64,000 bases of DNA from Urechis unicinctus (lineage: Eukaryota > Annelida > Polychaeta > Xenopneusta > Urechidae). The notes below the pieces were generated by a model, which was not told the DNA's origin, ran no database searches, and saw only the letters and a program-made list of their open reading frames with translations. Positions 36,201 through 47,352 of this stretch are shown here, one piece after another. The translations under genes were made by a program, and so were the position numbers. The stretch is from positions 38,054,848 to 38,118,847 of the forward strand of contig CM067355.1 of assembly GCA_034190875.2 (NCBI GenBank). The letters are read 5' to 3'. The number at the start of each line of letters is the position of its first letter. The stretch's first letter is position 1.

Positions 36201-37233
36201 TTCACCAAACCAGCTGACAGTATAGATGTCAGGTTTCATTCACCAAACCAGCTGACAGTATAGATGTCAGGTTTCAAAAAACCAGCTGACAGTATAGATG
36301 TCAGGTTTCATTCACCAAACCAGCTGACAGTATAGATGTCAGGTTTCATTCACCAAACCAGCTGACAGTATAGATGTCAGGTTTCATTCACCAAACCAGC
36401 TGACAGTATAGATGTCAGGTTTCATTCACCAAACCAGCTGACAGTATAGATGTCAGGTTTCATTCACCAAACCAGCTGACAGTATAGATGTCAGGTTTCA
36501 TTCACCAAACCAGCTGACAGTACCAGTGTGATTCATGAGGTTTCAGGTTGCTGCAGTATAGATGTCAGGTTTCATTCAAAGATGTCAGTTTTCACCAAAC
36601 CAGCTGGTGTCAGGTTTATTTCACTTAACCAGCTTATAGTATACGTGTCAGGTTTCATTCACAGAACCAGCGGACATTGGCGGCCTGGCGTTTACTGCTT
36701 GGGCTGGAATTCGTTGTCAGATTATGGTTCTTTGCATTGAAACCTTCTCTCACATGACACTGTATCGCTTGGATGCTTTAGCCATTTTTTGTATCCGATT
36801 TTCGATGAAAAGCAATCCTGTAATTTTTTATGAGCCCGTTAGCGCTTTCGTAATCCAGTCACTGCCATTTACAGCTGCGAAGGAAAATGAAGCGAAGAAT
36901 AGCCCGGAAGTTGTATACGCAGGTCAGGGTGGTTACTATGTCAACGGCGTCTACGTCATCCCCGTGACCCAGAAACCCAGTGAGATTTTCCTCATCTATG
37001 GGGATGACGTTCCCTGCAACGAGTTCAATAATAACACAGACGTAACAGAAGCCACGCCCAACTGTAACGACGTCACGACGCGGATCGTCGCGTCCAATTG
37101 GACCACGACGACCACGACGACCGTGACGCCGGAGATATTGGTAGAAAATGGCGCCTCGCGGTATTACGTCACTTCCGGTCTATCTTATCTTTCCCTGATG
37201 TCCAGTCTGTTTTGCATCTGCGGCTTTCTGTGA
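33208..37233 (+). CDS. Pro-rich single-pass membrane protein with short ectodomain (family not recognised)
   Basis: Exons 33208-33873, 34124-34280 and 36875-37233 join in frame (phases 0, then 1) to 393 residues. Donors are GTAAGC and GTAAGC. Exon 1 encodes about 222 residues of Pro/Ser/Gly/Arg-rich tail with one CVVC motif near the start and several PxxP stretches that could bind SH3 domains. Exon 2 ends in a basic-Cys block (GKRRCCTALMA) and a hydrophobic segment to LYFGIK. The last exon holds GGYYVNGVYVIP, VPCNEFNNNTD, PNCNDVTT, a run of Thr, and a hydrophobic C-terminus (LSYLSLMSSLFCICGFL) that could be a GPI signal or a second membrane segment. A charged N-side and Cys next to the membrane suggest a type II orientation with palmitoylation; both are inferences. 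A second candidate last exon lies at 37865. Confidence 0.65.
34330..35160. repeat. 42-bp minisatellite in the membrane protein intron, about 18 copies
   Basis: Units of gaataagtgttacaaatact then gtacaccaatacggtaatccct repeat almost perfectly. The minus-strand open frames across it come from 42 being a multiple of three and are not genes. Confidence 0.95.
35225..35625. repeat. Compound (ATC/CAT)n trinucleotide repeat
   Basis: Trinucleotide-rich sequence with cat, atc, aac and acc variants. It gives long Asp/Val frames on the minus strand and Ile/Met frames in others, all of which are artefacts. Confidence 0.9.
35840..36120. repeat. G-rich run and diverged 5' part of a minisatellite
   Basis: A purine-rich gggtggaggg block at about 35860-35905 is followed by two longer diverged copies of the motif ggtttcattcaccaaac that seeds the next array. 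Confidence 0.6.
36130..36540. repeat. 38-bp minisatellite, about ten copies
   Basis: Units of cagctgacagtatagatgtc then aggtttcattcaccaaac. One copy near 36275 has lost the ttcattcac segment. Confidence 0.95.
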
Positions 37234-37659
37234 TAACAACGTCAAATATTCGTCTAGACTAGGTGCTCTCATTGAGCCCAGCAGAAAGTGCGAGCCTGTC
37301 TATTCGTGCATGTCTGTTTTAAGCTTTGTGACTTGAATTAACCTACCAATGCGTGGTTTACCATAGATATGATTATTAACCAGTGATTACACAGACAACC
37401 AGCATTTTTCACTCACCAACTATCAGTGATATTGAATGTTTTGTTTTGTTTATGAATTAATGATCTTCTTTATTATCGCTCACGTAATGTTCTTTCTCTC
37501 TGTCTATCTCTGTCTTGCTTAAACTCAAGCATGTGTACACTTATTTTATTTACGGTAGTGACGTAATCCGCCCTGTTACCTCGCATAAAAGGTGAGATTG
37601 GTTATATCGGTTTGTTGTCGCATAAACGCATTGTTTCCACATAACTTCCGAGCGTTACC

Positions 37660-37830
37660 ATGACCCATACTTCATCACCTTGTGACCTTGACCAATACTT
37701 CATCACCTTGTGACCTTGACCCATACTTCATCACCTTGTGACCTTGACCCATACTTCATCACCTTGTGACCTTGACACATACTTCATCACCTTGTGACCT
37801 TGACCCAAACTTCATCACCTTGTGACCTTG
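37660..37830. repeat. 28-bp minisatellite, six copies
   Basis: Units of cttgacccatacttcatcac then cttgtgac lie directly upstream of the alternative last exon at 37865. Confidence 0.9.
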
Positions 37831-37864
37831 GTGTGCTAAAACCTTACTTCTGTCTATGGTACAG

Positions 37865-38166
37865 CGCTTAAAGAAAAACAGGCCAAAGAAAAAGCTATTG
37901 CCAACATCCTGCAAAATTATCGGCAATATTACGTAGTCTACGGTGCGGATCAGCCGTGTAACGCCGCTAATAACTACACGGTGGCCGACGACCCCACACC
38001 AATGCCGAACTGCGCCGACAAGACGACGAGTATCGGACCTCCCCCAGGAGCATTCATCCCGCCAGATGGCGGGGGTATTGATTCCAGCAAGGCTGTACAA
38101 CTGTATACAACAGCCACAATGGTCTCCCTCTATTCTGTGGTGTTTGTAATGTTTTATGTTACGTAA
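37865..38166 (+). CDS. Alternative last exon: second ectodomain of the 33208 gene
   Basis: A phase-1 acceptor (ggtacag) is followed by an open 302-base exon with its own TAA. It encodes a Lys/Glu/Gln-rich juxtamembrane stretch (LKEKQAKEKA), YYVVYGADQPC, a glycosylation site at NNYT, PNCADKTTS, and a hydrophobic C-terminus ending VFVMFYVT. These signatures match the last exons at 36875 and 42158. No N-terminal or transmembrane exon lies between 37233 and 37865, so it must splice from the exon ending at 34280 or be an orphan. AATAAA at 38584-38589 could end this transcript. Its phase is compatible with the upstream transmembrane exon. Confidence 0.6.
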
Positions 38167-38169
38167 CGG

Positions 38170-38830
38170 ACAGGAGGTATACCTTCATACTTATTTGGAT
38201 CATTCAAACGAAAAATCTCTTCTGACGAATACATTTCACTATCTTTGCCTAATCAGTTAGCCATACATTTCATTAATTATCAGATAAGCATTATCCATAA
38301 AGCATTATAATGGTATTATTTCAGCATTTGTTACATATCTTTGTACATCGCCTACATTACACGTCTTTATTAAGAGCAGTATGTGGGATTATGAACAGTT
38401 ATCCTCATCAATGTATGTGAGTCCAATGAGTCTTGTCGATAACTCTGCATTGATTGCTATTCATTTTGTATTATTTAAGATTGACAACATGGTCTCATTG
38501 TTAATTATGTACAAATCAATTTAACATGAATGTTTTTTTTTAGTAAATACCGGTATGTGTATTGATAAAATGTTTTACACTATAATAAAATTCAATGTTT
38601 TTCCTTTCGTTTATGCTTTATATGGTATATAGGCGATGACATCGCCACCGACTGTACTCAAAACAGTCACGTGACACGCAGAGCAAGGGGCAGTGGTGTT
38701 ATAAGCCCATACACGGGGCTGAAGTCTCACATGCTAATCACAAATTACAAACCAAATGCATCAGACGATAGAAGCGGTTGATTGACTATAGGATCAAATA
38801 CGTTTCCATCAAGTCTAACTGGTGGACGTA
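38170..38830. other. 3' flank of the alternative exon
   Basis: AT-rich sequence holding AATAAA at 38584-38589. No other feature was seen. Confidence 0.45.
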
Positions 38831-38859
38831 GTAGAGAACGTGGGTGATACGTTACCTAC

Positions 38860-39430
38860 GATTGGCGACTACGCTGACTATGACGTCTTACTACATAGAC
38901 TATGACGTGGTACTACACAGGCTATGACGTCTTACTACATAGACTATGACGTGGTACTACATAGACTATGATGTGATACTTCAGAGACTATGACGTGGTA
39001 CTACACAGGATATGACGTCTTACTACATAGACTATGATGTGGTACTTCATAGACTATGACGTGGTACTAGACTATGACATGGTACTACACAACATAAAAA
39101 ATGATGTAGACTAGTAGACTATGACTACTACACAGACTATGACTATAGACTCTACTACAAGACTATGACGTGGTACATAGTCTTACTACATAGACTATGA
39201 CATGGTACTACACTAGACTATGACGTGGTACTACAAAGTACTATGACGTGGTACTACACAGGCTATGATGTGGTACTCAGAGACTATGATGTGGTACTAC
39301 ATAGAATATGACGCCTTACTACATAGACTATGACGTGGTACTATGTAGACTATGACGTGGTGCTACACAAACTATGACGTGGTACTACACAGGCTATGAC
39401 GTCATACTACACCGGCTATGGCGTGGGGGA
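38860..39430. repeat. 22-bp minisatellite around ACTATGACGTGGTACTAC
   Basis: About 25 copies of agactatgacgtggtactac at with small indels. The strand shown carries a TGACGT half-site in most copies. Confidence 0.9.
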
Positions 39431-40330
39431 GTTATTACTTCTTGGTAGCAGTTTTTCTGATGCGCAGATAAATTTGGCAGATTTTTGCATCTAGTTTAAA
39501 AGAACTCCCCTTTGTTCGGCTGCGTCATTATAGCTTCTGACCTCGGCGAGTGGTATCCCCCAGATCAATGGTTTACCTCAGTCACCTAATGAGCGGTTTG
39601 TTTGTTTGTTTGTACCTTCCTACGAGACATAGATTATTGTATTATATTATTAAATATTGACTCTCCCTGACGCCACAAGATAATATATTTACACGACTTT
39701 GGCCATTATGAGTGTTAAGTGGTCTAACACAAAACGATTCAACAAGCGATTCTTCACCTCTATAGATCGGCCCGCGTCAGGTTCTTTGTGTCATACCATA
39801 CACCTCTCATTATACCACAAATCACCTACCTGGGGCATCACTTTACCTATCAACTGAGACGGACCATCCCCAGGACTGCGGTGAGGAGTGCCATTGTCTG
39901 ATATGAATCGCTGTATTTGTGCTACTCCGATAATGTAAACGATGTGTGTTTATTTGTGTTTTGAGGCCGTGAAAATTTCAACACAGAGTTCGTCCTCGTG
40001 TCGTATTTGCTTATTAGTTCACCTCAGTCACATCCCCTGGCAATCAGACACGTCATCGTCAACAAGGCAAACACCACTATTGACATTACACGGTAGGAAT
40101 TAAGTATGGAGGACAAATCTCGCAGCACGAGATCATGACTGAGTGTTTGCTGTTCGTATGGCAGTAAATCATGTGAATTATTACCAGGCAGAGAGTGATC
40201 AGCCGTGGAAAAGATTACACGATCCGTTTAGTAAAGTTTGGACACATTGGATTTCCTGTGATCGGCTGATTGCGTTATCTTTAGGATTGTTCCGATTGTG
40301 AAGAGGCGATTGCCTCACATTGACACCAGA
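39430..40330. other. Putative 5' region of the 40333 gene
   Basis: A (GTTT)n run lies at 39597-39613. No coding frame was seen, and no TATA box I would defend. Confidence 0.4.
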
Positions 40331-40332
40331 TC

Positions 40333-42621
40333 ATGCCGATATCGAGCGGAGCCAATGGCTGGCCGACCACATACCAGCCTCAGAAACCCCCGCCAAAACA
40401 GGCCCCAGCCACGATGGTAGTGGTCGACCGAGGTCAGGGGTCACCGGACTATGAAGACCACTACTACCACCAGGCCCCTCCTAACCGCCCTCCGCAGCAG
40501 CAGCAGCCGCCTCCACCCAATGGCACAGAGGTCGACCGCTACCATCACCTCCACGATGGCCAGTCGAAGCCAGCCTACAATGATTATTACAGTAACGGTC
40601 CCCAGGGTTATGGAAGGTATGGCCCGGATGGCCGGATGGCGTCCGGGTCCGGGAACCAGTCAGGTCCCGGCAGATGGCACGTAGGCCCTGATGGCAGGAA
40701 GACGTGGGTGAGCGATAATAAGTCGAGCGGTAAGTTCACAAGCAGACGACACTGACCAGGGTGCTATGCTATTACGATGATGACTATGTAATGCATGTGA
40801 GGATAGTTACAAAAGTAGCTGTTTTAATAATATGATCATATGTAATAAGTGCTGTGGCGGGAGTTTGTGGTAGGTGCACGTTTCGAAGTTGCTCGCTTCG
40901 GTGTTTGTGAGCATTCAAGATGGACTTATTTCAGTCTCTATTTTATGTGTTAAGTTTCGTAATAGAATATCCGTCATTCTGCAAATTTACAGCCAAAAGT
41001 AAACATCCCAAATCGAAGCATTCAAGGTCATCTCGTCATATCGATCCCATTTATATGAACTTATTACAATAAACTAATAAACCATCTGCTCCATAACCGA
41101 GCTTTACCATACATTTCGTTGGACTGTATAATTCACTTGCATGGGAAATATCTAACAATTGTTGGGTTATACCAGAAATTTCTTTCGGCTTCAGTAATCT
41201 AGGCATATGTTTACCATGAAGCTCAAGAACACATCAAAGATCCAACCAAGGTTCAACGAATCCATTTACGGGAAAGATCACGATCCAAACAGTTTAGCAT
41301 TTGTATGTTGATTGAAATATCTGACTCTCTATCATAAAAAAAACGTCACCAGCTGTTAACCATGTGTGTTGAGTGCAGGTTGTTTCGGCAGTGACAGTCG
41401 CTACTCGACGGGCGTAGCCGGGGCGGGGGCTGGGTGCTGCGCGGGGGGCATGTTCGGAAGCCGGGTGAGTAAGCCTCATTGTTTCTATTCCGGGATTCAC
41501 CAGGTTTAATGCCATAGTGCTCTTTTACATAATCCTCATCGTTGATGATAAACTTGTCATATGCCCTGGAGGCCGTTTTGATGAGGTGCTGTGTTTGTGA
41601 ATCAGAAATACCCGTATAGCCCGGAACACTACTACGATATGAAGGGATCCGGGTGGAGCCGGTGTTGCGCATGCGTGTGTGGTCTCTTGCTGGTATTGGC
41701 CTTGCTTGGTCTCTTGCTAGGTCTGCTGCTCGGACTCAAAGCAAGTATGTACTGTGCGGAACCGAGCTAGTTGTTGAAGCCTTTTTACGATAACAAGTAT
41801 TCGAAGCTTAAGCTGTACACACCAACTTCAATAACTGGTGCTCCATGCACACACCCGAGGCACACACATAGAAGGCCAGGATCATATATTTTGTATGTAA
41901 TCTTATTAATTTCTAAACAACAGATCTCTTAGTTGCTTTAGTTGCTGAGTGGTGCTTTCTACTATTATATTGAGAAGTATACCAGTTACTATGGAGATAG
42001 TTAAGCTATTCACGTATTTACTATGACGACGATAGAAGTATTCGCAGGTTGCTATGAGAACGGAGCCGTTCATTGGTTGCTCACATGACAGCAATATTTA
42101 GTCCTAGTTTCTGTGTAGATTACATTCCTATTGATGTTGCTGTTATGGTGTAAACAGAGCTGGACGAGGACTCCCGTAAGGAGGCCGTGAGTAACACATT
42201 AACTGGAGGTTACTACGAGAATGGTGTCTATTACTACCCCATCACAGACCCACCTGATGTCTACTACCTGGCGCTGGGGCCCGGCATCCCGTGTAACCCG
42301 CACAACAACAACTCAGACATTCCGGGACCTACAGCCAGTTACTACGCCGTCACGGACGACCCGGCGGTCACTGATGGTACGGGTACGGATGCGGCCGTGA
42401 CGTACGTGGTGACGGATGCGGATGTCGTGACGGTGCCTAACTGTGAAGACATCACCACGTCATTTGTACTGGCGGAGAACTACACCCCGTCCACAACTAC
42501 GACCACCACAGTCCTCATCGTCACCGAATCAAAAGCTGACCACGTCACTTCCGCCGGAAGTCTCTTCTCAGCCTGGGTAATGGCGACTGTGGTTACCATT
42601 CTGTTAGAGGTTGAACATTAA
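40333..42621 (+). CDS. Pro/Gln-rich single-pass membrane protein with short ectodomain (family not recognised)
   Basis: Exons 40333-40729, 41379-41464, 41606-41740 or 41741, and 42158-42621 give about 360 residues. Exon 1 starts MPISSGANGW and encodes a tail with poly-Gln/poly-Pro, many Tyr and GPDGR repeats. Exon 2 is a Gly/Ser/Cys linker (GAGAGCCAGGMFG). Exon 3 carries WSRCCACVCG and a 20-residue Leu/Gly-rich membrane segment ending LGLK. Exon 4 has GGYYENGVYYYP, IPCNPHNNNSD, VPNCEDITTS, a Thr run and a hydrophobic tail. It shares exon order and signatures with the 33208 gene but has one extra small exon and a longer insertion between the two Cys motifs. The donor after the membrane exon is GCAAGT rather than GT. 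AATAAA at 42802-42807 is followed by an A-run. Function is unknown. Confidence 0.7.
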
Positions 42622-42801
42622 TGAGATTGTTGATGAATGGTATTACGTATTACGTGCACCTTCATTACATTTGGAATTATCTTAGCTAATTAAAACGCAT
42701 ATGGCTAGATACTGTGATGGCTAATTCGCGTGCATTATTAACTTACACAATACGGTTGATGCATTTTATTGTATATAGATTAACATTTAATATACTGGCA
42801 T

Positions 42802-42807
42802 AATAAA
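42802..42807 (+). promoter_or_regulatory. Poly(A) signal of the 40333 gene
   Basis: AATAAA lies 181 bases past the stop and is followed about 15 bases later by an A-run. Confidence 0.6.
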
Positions 42808-42955
42808 CTTATCATTTAGTACCAAAAAAAAACTCTTCTTATCAATAATCAATGAGCAGGTGGTGATTTGCAAAGCAATTAGCAAGATGCCTGCTTGGTT
42901 TCCAAGGCAAGGCATGGATTCCGTTCCGTACTCAGTAGTTGTGACTGGAATAGCG

Positions 42956-42995
42956 CCACCTCACAGGTCAAGCATGAACTTGACCTGTGAGGTGG
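42956..42995. repeat. Perfect 17-bp inverted repeat with 6-base loop
   Basis: CCACCTCACAGGTCAAG and its exact reverse complement are separated by CATGAA. Each arm holds an AGGTCA half-site, the nuclear-receptor core motif, giving an inverted pair. It lies between the 40333 gene and the Gypsy remnant. Confidence 0.9.
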
Positions 42996-43664
42996 AATGT
43001 AGAATGAAGAACACATGCTAAGGTCAAAGGGTATACTTGTCATTTGGTTCTGTGGTTTAAGCTCGCCCATTTGAGACTAGCAGGCGGCTAAGTTAACTAA
43101 TTTCTCTACTCAAGTGAAAAAAGCAAAATTTTTGTCTGCAACTGGAAATGTAAAAACAATTTGACCAGGTCATTCCAGTCTCTCGTCTAGGCGAAATCCG
43201 GGCCCAAGCGGTGTGTTGAAATTATGACCCGCGCAAAGACCTCTGCGCTCAACCACGTGGATCCCGTTGTCCAACGACACAAGTCACAACCCACGGCCAA
43301 CAAGTTTCGCCCCTATCAGTCGCTTCTAAGGATATACAGGAGCTAGGATACAGTGGTCCTCGGACGAAATGCCATATAGCGCCATATTTTAACCAATGTT
43401 GCATCGTATCTTTTTTTAGCATACATTCTCGATATCCGTTGCTAAGTTTCCGAGCAAAGAGGCATATAGATACATCGGCCATATGCAGTGGCTTGGTGCT
43501 CGGAATCTTTGCATCGGCAACCGAGCGGTTGTGATTTATAGGATAATTATATTATTATTATATGCAGAGAATTGAGAGGGTACAGCAGAAATGAGGGATG
43601 GAAGAGAAGCCTCAGCACAACGTCGTACCAGGACCAGACCTGCGAGTAGAACCATTCGAGGCAG

Positions 43665-44250
43665 ATGATAACCCATCAGCTACGGCGGACAAATGGGATA
43701 TATGGGTCCAGGACCTCGAAAAAAAACATGGAGTACCACCAAATAACAGAGGAGCAACGGAAGCTGCAGGCGCTTAAACAGTTTTGTGGCACTGAAACAC
43801 TGATACGCTCTCTACCTGACCCCGCAGCGTTACCAGCAGTGGACGGAGTTGTCCCAAACGAATCAGACTATGCGAAGACGATGAGGAAGCTACGGGACCA
43901 TTTCATCCCGGAGAGAAATCCTGACGTCCATGTATTCAGATTCCTCAAACTAAAGTAACCTTCACACCCTATTGGCAGAGGCCGCTCTGCACGAACAAAC
44001 CAGTCTGGAAGTGTCAGAAATGAAGCGGGATGTGCAAGTCAATAAGACAAGCAAAAGAACCTGGGGAAGAGGATCGTTTCGAGAAGTTCCGAGGTATGAG
44101 CATGGAGGAATAAGAAAAAAGGAAAAATGCAGCTACTGTGGATTTAGCCACCAGGGAAAAAAACTGCCCAGCATATAGGAAAACATGTGCAAAGTGTGGC
44201 AGGTAGGGTCACTTTGCAGCAGTGTGTAAAAGGGAAAGCGATAATAGGGA
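43665..44250 (+). pseudogene. Gypsy gag remnant with CCHC zinc knuckles
   Basis: Open pieces at 43665-43958 and 43972-44178 encode a capsid-like helical segment (RKLRDHFIPERNPDVHVFRF) and a basic region ending in a CSYCGFSHQGKK knuckle. A second knuckle lies just beyond in another frame, with an in-frame stop inside it. At least two frameshifts and stops break the gene. Confidence 0.7.
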
Positions 44251-44415
44251 CCAGATAAGTTATTTCAGATAAACTATTCCAGAGGGCATGCGCACCGTGG
44301 TGGACCAAGAGGACGTATAATACACAACGGCCCTATCAAGAGAACAACAGAAAATGAGACCCATGCACAGGATGAGGATGAAGAGTTTATCCAGAAAGCA
44401 GTAAAGCACCTAGGA

Positions 44416-44832
44416 GTGAAGAAAGTCAGCCCACAGACGGAGACGGTGAAAAGCGTGAGGAGAATCAGCGATGTTGAGTGGAAAGCAGCTATGAATGTTA
44501 CCATAGGAGACGTACCAACCCTAGTTGACCCGGATACGGGAGCTTTTGCTAACGTCATGGATGAGCACCAATTTAAAGCCCTTAAAAAGCACACTGAGAT
44601 TTACATAAAACTGAGTAAACCAACCGTTCAGCTCAGAACCATTAACTCAAAATTAGAAACGTTGGGAGAATTTGAGACAACAATACGGAACAAATACCGC
44701 GGAGCTGATACCACGTTTGTTGTAGTCAAAGGCAGAATGGATTCATTACCCAACTGTGTAAAAAGACAGCAGAAGAGCTGGGATTTGTCAAAATGGACAA
44801 AGATGGGAAACTTAATGGCTCAAATAACCTGA
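44416..44832 (+). pseudogene. Gypsy aspartic protease region
   Basis: An open piece contains the LVDPDTGAFANV active-site signature of retroelement proteases (DTGA), followed by the beta-strand region up to FVVVKGRMDSLPN. Downstream the frame is lost before the reverse transcriptase starts. Confidence 0.75.
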
Positions 44833-44844
44833 AGTTGAAGATGA

Positions 44845-45570
44845 ATTCCAAGAATGCTTTGAGGGGATCGGCCAGATACGAGACACGAAAACGGCCGAGA
44901 CATAGAAGTCCATCTAAACATTGATAAAGATGCTCAACCGATAGCCCAAAAACCCAGACATGTAGCCTACCATATGATTGAACCGCTGAGGAAATGGTTG
45001 GAAATTGGTGTCCAGGAAAGGATCTTTGAAGAGATCCCACAAGGAGAGCCATAACACCACTGGTAGTACAACCCTAACCTCAGCTTATCGGTCAAGAAAT
45101 ACTAGAACCTGGACAGATACGAGCATCAATAGACATGACAGTGGACAACAGAGGCATGAACAGAAGCAGAATAGTACAGGCCCCATTAGTTGAGGACTTC
45201 GCCTATGCCCCCAACGAATGCATAGAATTCTCAAAACTAGACCTAAAGCAAGGTTACCATCAGTTGACTTAGGATGAAGAATCTAGGAGAGTGCTAACAT
45301 TCAGCACACCCTAGGGTAACTACAGACCCAGAAGACTGGTGTTCGGAGCACAATCTTCACAAGACTTATTTGATGACACAATGTACAAGATATTTGGTGG
45401 GATCAAAAGATGCCTGAACCAGAGAGATGATATCCTTATTGGAGGAAGAGATGTCAAAGAGCAAGATGTGACACTGCAAGAGGTACTGCAGAGAGCAAAA
45501 GACTACAACATCACCTTCAATCAAGATAAGTGTGAGTTTCGAACCTTATTGAAGCACCAAAATTCAAGAT
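44845..45570 (+). pseudogene. Gypsy reverse transcriptase remnant
   Basis: Pieces in different frames hold the fingers region (EKGVQ-like GVQERIFEEIPQG), EFSKLDLKQGYHQL, and the catalytic-motif region NQRDDILIGGRD. Several in-frame stops separate them. The frame ends near 45573, where a deletion joins it to late RNase H sequence. Confidence 0.8.
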
Positions 45571-45574
45571 TGTA

Positions 45575-45905
45575 ACAGGACATAAATCACTCATCCCAAT
45601 GTTCACCAAGTGTAATTCCAAACTCCCACCAAGGATTGAAAAGTGGGTCGCGGGAATGCAAGATTTGGACTATGTACTAGAGTACCAGCCAGGGAGAAAT
45701 GAGAAAGATCTACTCGACTATTTATCAAGACATCCACTCCCAGAGACAGGAACTGACAACACAGAGATGAGTATCAAATGGACAATACAGAGAGAACATG
45801 CAGTCATAAAGCAAGACATAGCAAAGGCCACTGAGGAGGATAATGAACTGCTCGAAGTTGTACACGCGATGATGACAGGCAACTGGGAAAAACACAGAAA
45901 AGCTT
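45575..45905 (+). pseudogene. Gypsy RNase H C-terminal remnant
   Basis: This contains the LPPRIEKWVAGMQDLDYVLE and YQPGRNEKDLLDYLSRHP motifs that close the RNase H domain in Ty3/Gypsy elements. The catalytic first half is missing. Confidence 0.75.
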
Positions 45906-45950
45906 AACGCATTCTTCAATATTCGAGAGGAATTATATGAAGCCGAGGGA

Positions 45951-46765
45951 ATGATAATGCGAGAAAACAGAATCGTAGTGCCAAGACAACTACGAAGGAA
46001 GATCATTATTGTTGCCCACGAAATGGGACACTTAGGGAAATCAAAGACAAAAGATCTGCTGAGAAAGAAATACTGGTTTCCTGGAATGTCTCAGCTAACC
46101 GATGAAATTGTTGGAAGATGCTATGATTGCCAGTTGACAACAAAAAACCATCACAGTGAACCAATTAAGATGACAGAAATACAAGAGGAACCAAGGCATA
46201 CTATCTCAATGGACTTTGGCGGGCCATACCCTGACGGCCATTACAACCTGGTCATGGTCGGTAAAAGATCGCTACCCAATAGTCGAAGAAACAACATCTA
46301 CCAATTTCAAACAGACAAGATGAATTCTCAAGGGAATATTCGCCACCTATGGCATCCCAAACAGAATCGAGACCGACAGGGGACCACCATTCAACAGCAA
46401 AGAGTTTGCTAATTTTGCAGATCAAGAGGGATTTCAACATCACATAGTAAAACCACAACATGCATGAGCCAATGGAGAGGCTGAAAGGTTCATGAGAACC
46501 CTAGGCAAGACAGAGAGAATCATCAGCAGACATACCAAAGACAAAGATGAGAGAAGAGGCGCCATACAAGAGATGCTTATGGCATATAGAGACACACCGC
46601 ACGTCGCCACTGGCGTGTCACCATATGAACTGATGAAGCACAGGGATACTAGAACCCCGACTAGAACAAAGCTAGAAGAACTTGGAGGAAGGGAAATACC
46701 AAATAGTGCGGAAATCAACAGAAGAGGCCAAGAATATAAAAAGAAGATAAAGATGAGATGAGAGA
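45951..46765 (+). pseudogene. Gypsy integrase remnant
   Basis: The first piece has the zinc-binding HHCC domain (AHEMGHLG and CYDCQ) and the first catalytic Asp (SMDFGGPYPDGHY). The second Asp (TDRGPPFNSKEF) and the Glu (ANGEAERFMRTLG) lie in other frames, with a stop between them. A basic tail with TARRLADGRIITRE follows at 46813-47270. Confidence 0.8.
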
Positions 46766-47352
46766 ATAGGAACACAAAGGCCCACAACATCATTTGAGGA
46801 GACTGTGTTCTAGTGGAGCAGAACAGACACACAAAATGGTCATTGCGATATGAACAAAACCTCTACACAGTCACAGAAATCAATGGTTCAACTGTCACAG
46901 CGAGAAGACTAGCCGATGGAAGAATAATTACAAGAGAAATAACAAACCATTTACTGACCAAAGAGACTCTGGAAGATAGGAACACCAAGAACACTGAGAC
47001 TGATAAGGATGAGCGAGAGCATGTTATGACAGACTCAGCTATTGAGATGACGAAAGATCAGATCACAGATCACAGAAACCAGGCCGAAACACCAAGCCAA
47101 CGTCATCCAGAGACCAGCACCACACCAGCTACAACAGATCAACTCGCAACACCAACGGGTGACAGACCAAAATCAAAAAAACACCAGGGAAAGAAACATG
47201 CGAGGCAAAACCCCCAGAACGACCAAAACGCGATAGAAGACAACCTCGATACCTCGTCGATTTCGTGCACTAATTTTGAATTTGAACTTGTATGGGCCTA
47301 TTCTTCCCCGGACCCACAGGGGTGAAATTATTTTTGAAATTTATCTTTTCAG

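Larger units (their letters stand above)
43580..47330 (+). mobile_element. Degraded Ty3/Gypsy-type LTR retrotransposon
   Basis: Gag, zinc-knuckle, protease, reverse transcriptase, RNase H and integrase pieces occur in the expected order on the plus strand. They are broken by several stops and frameshifts and by a large gap between reverse transcriptase and the end of RNase H. I could not find matching LTRs or a primer-binding site, so the ends given are those of recognisable coding sequence. It is an old inactive copy. Confidence 0.85.
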
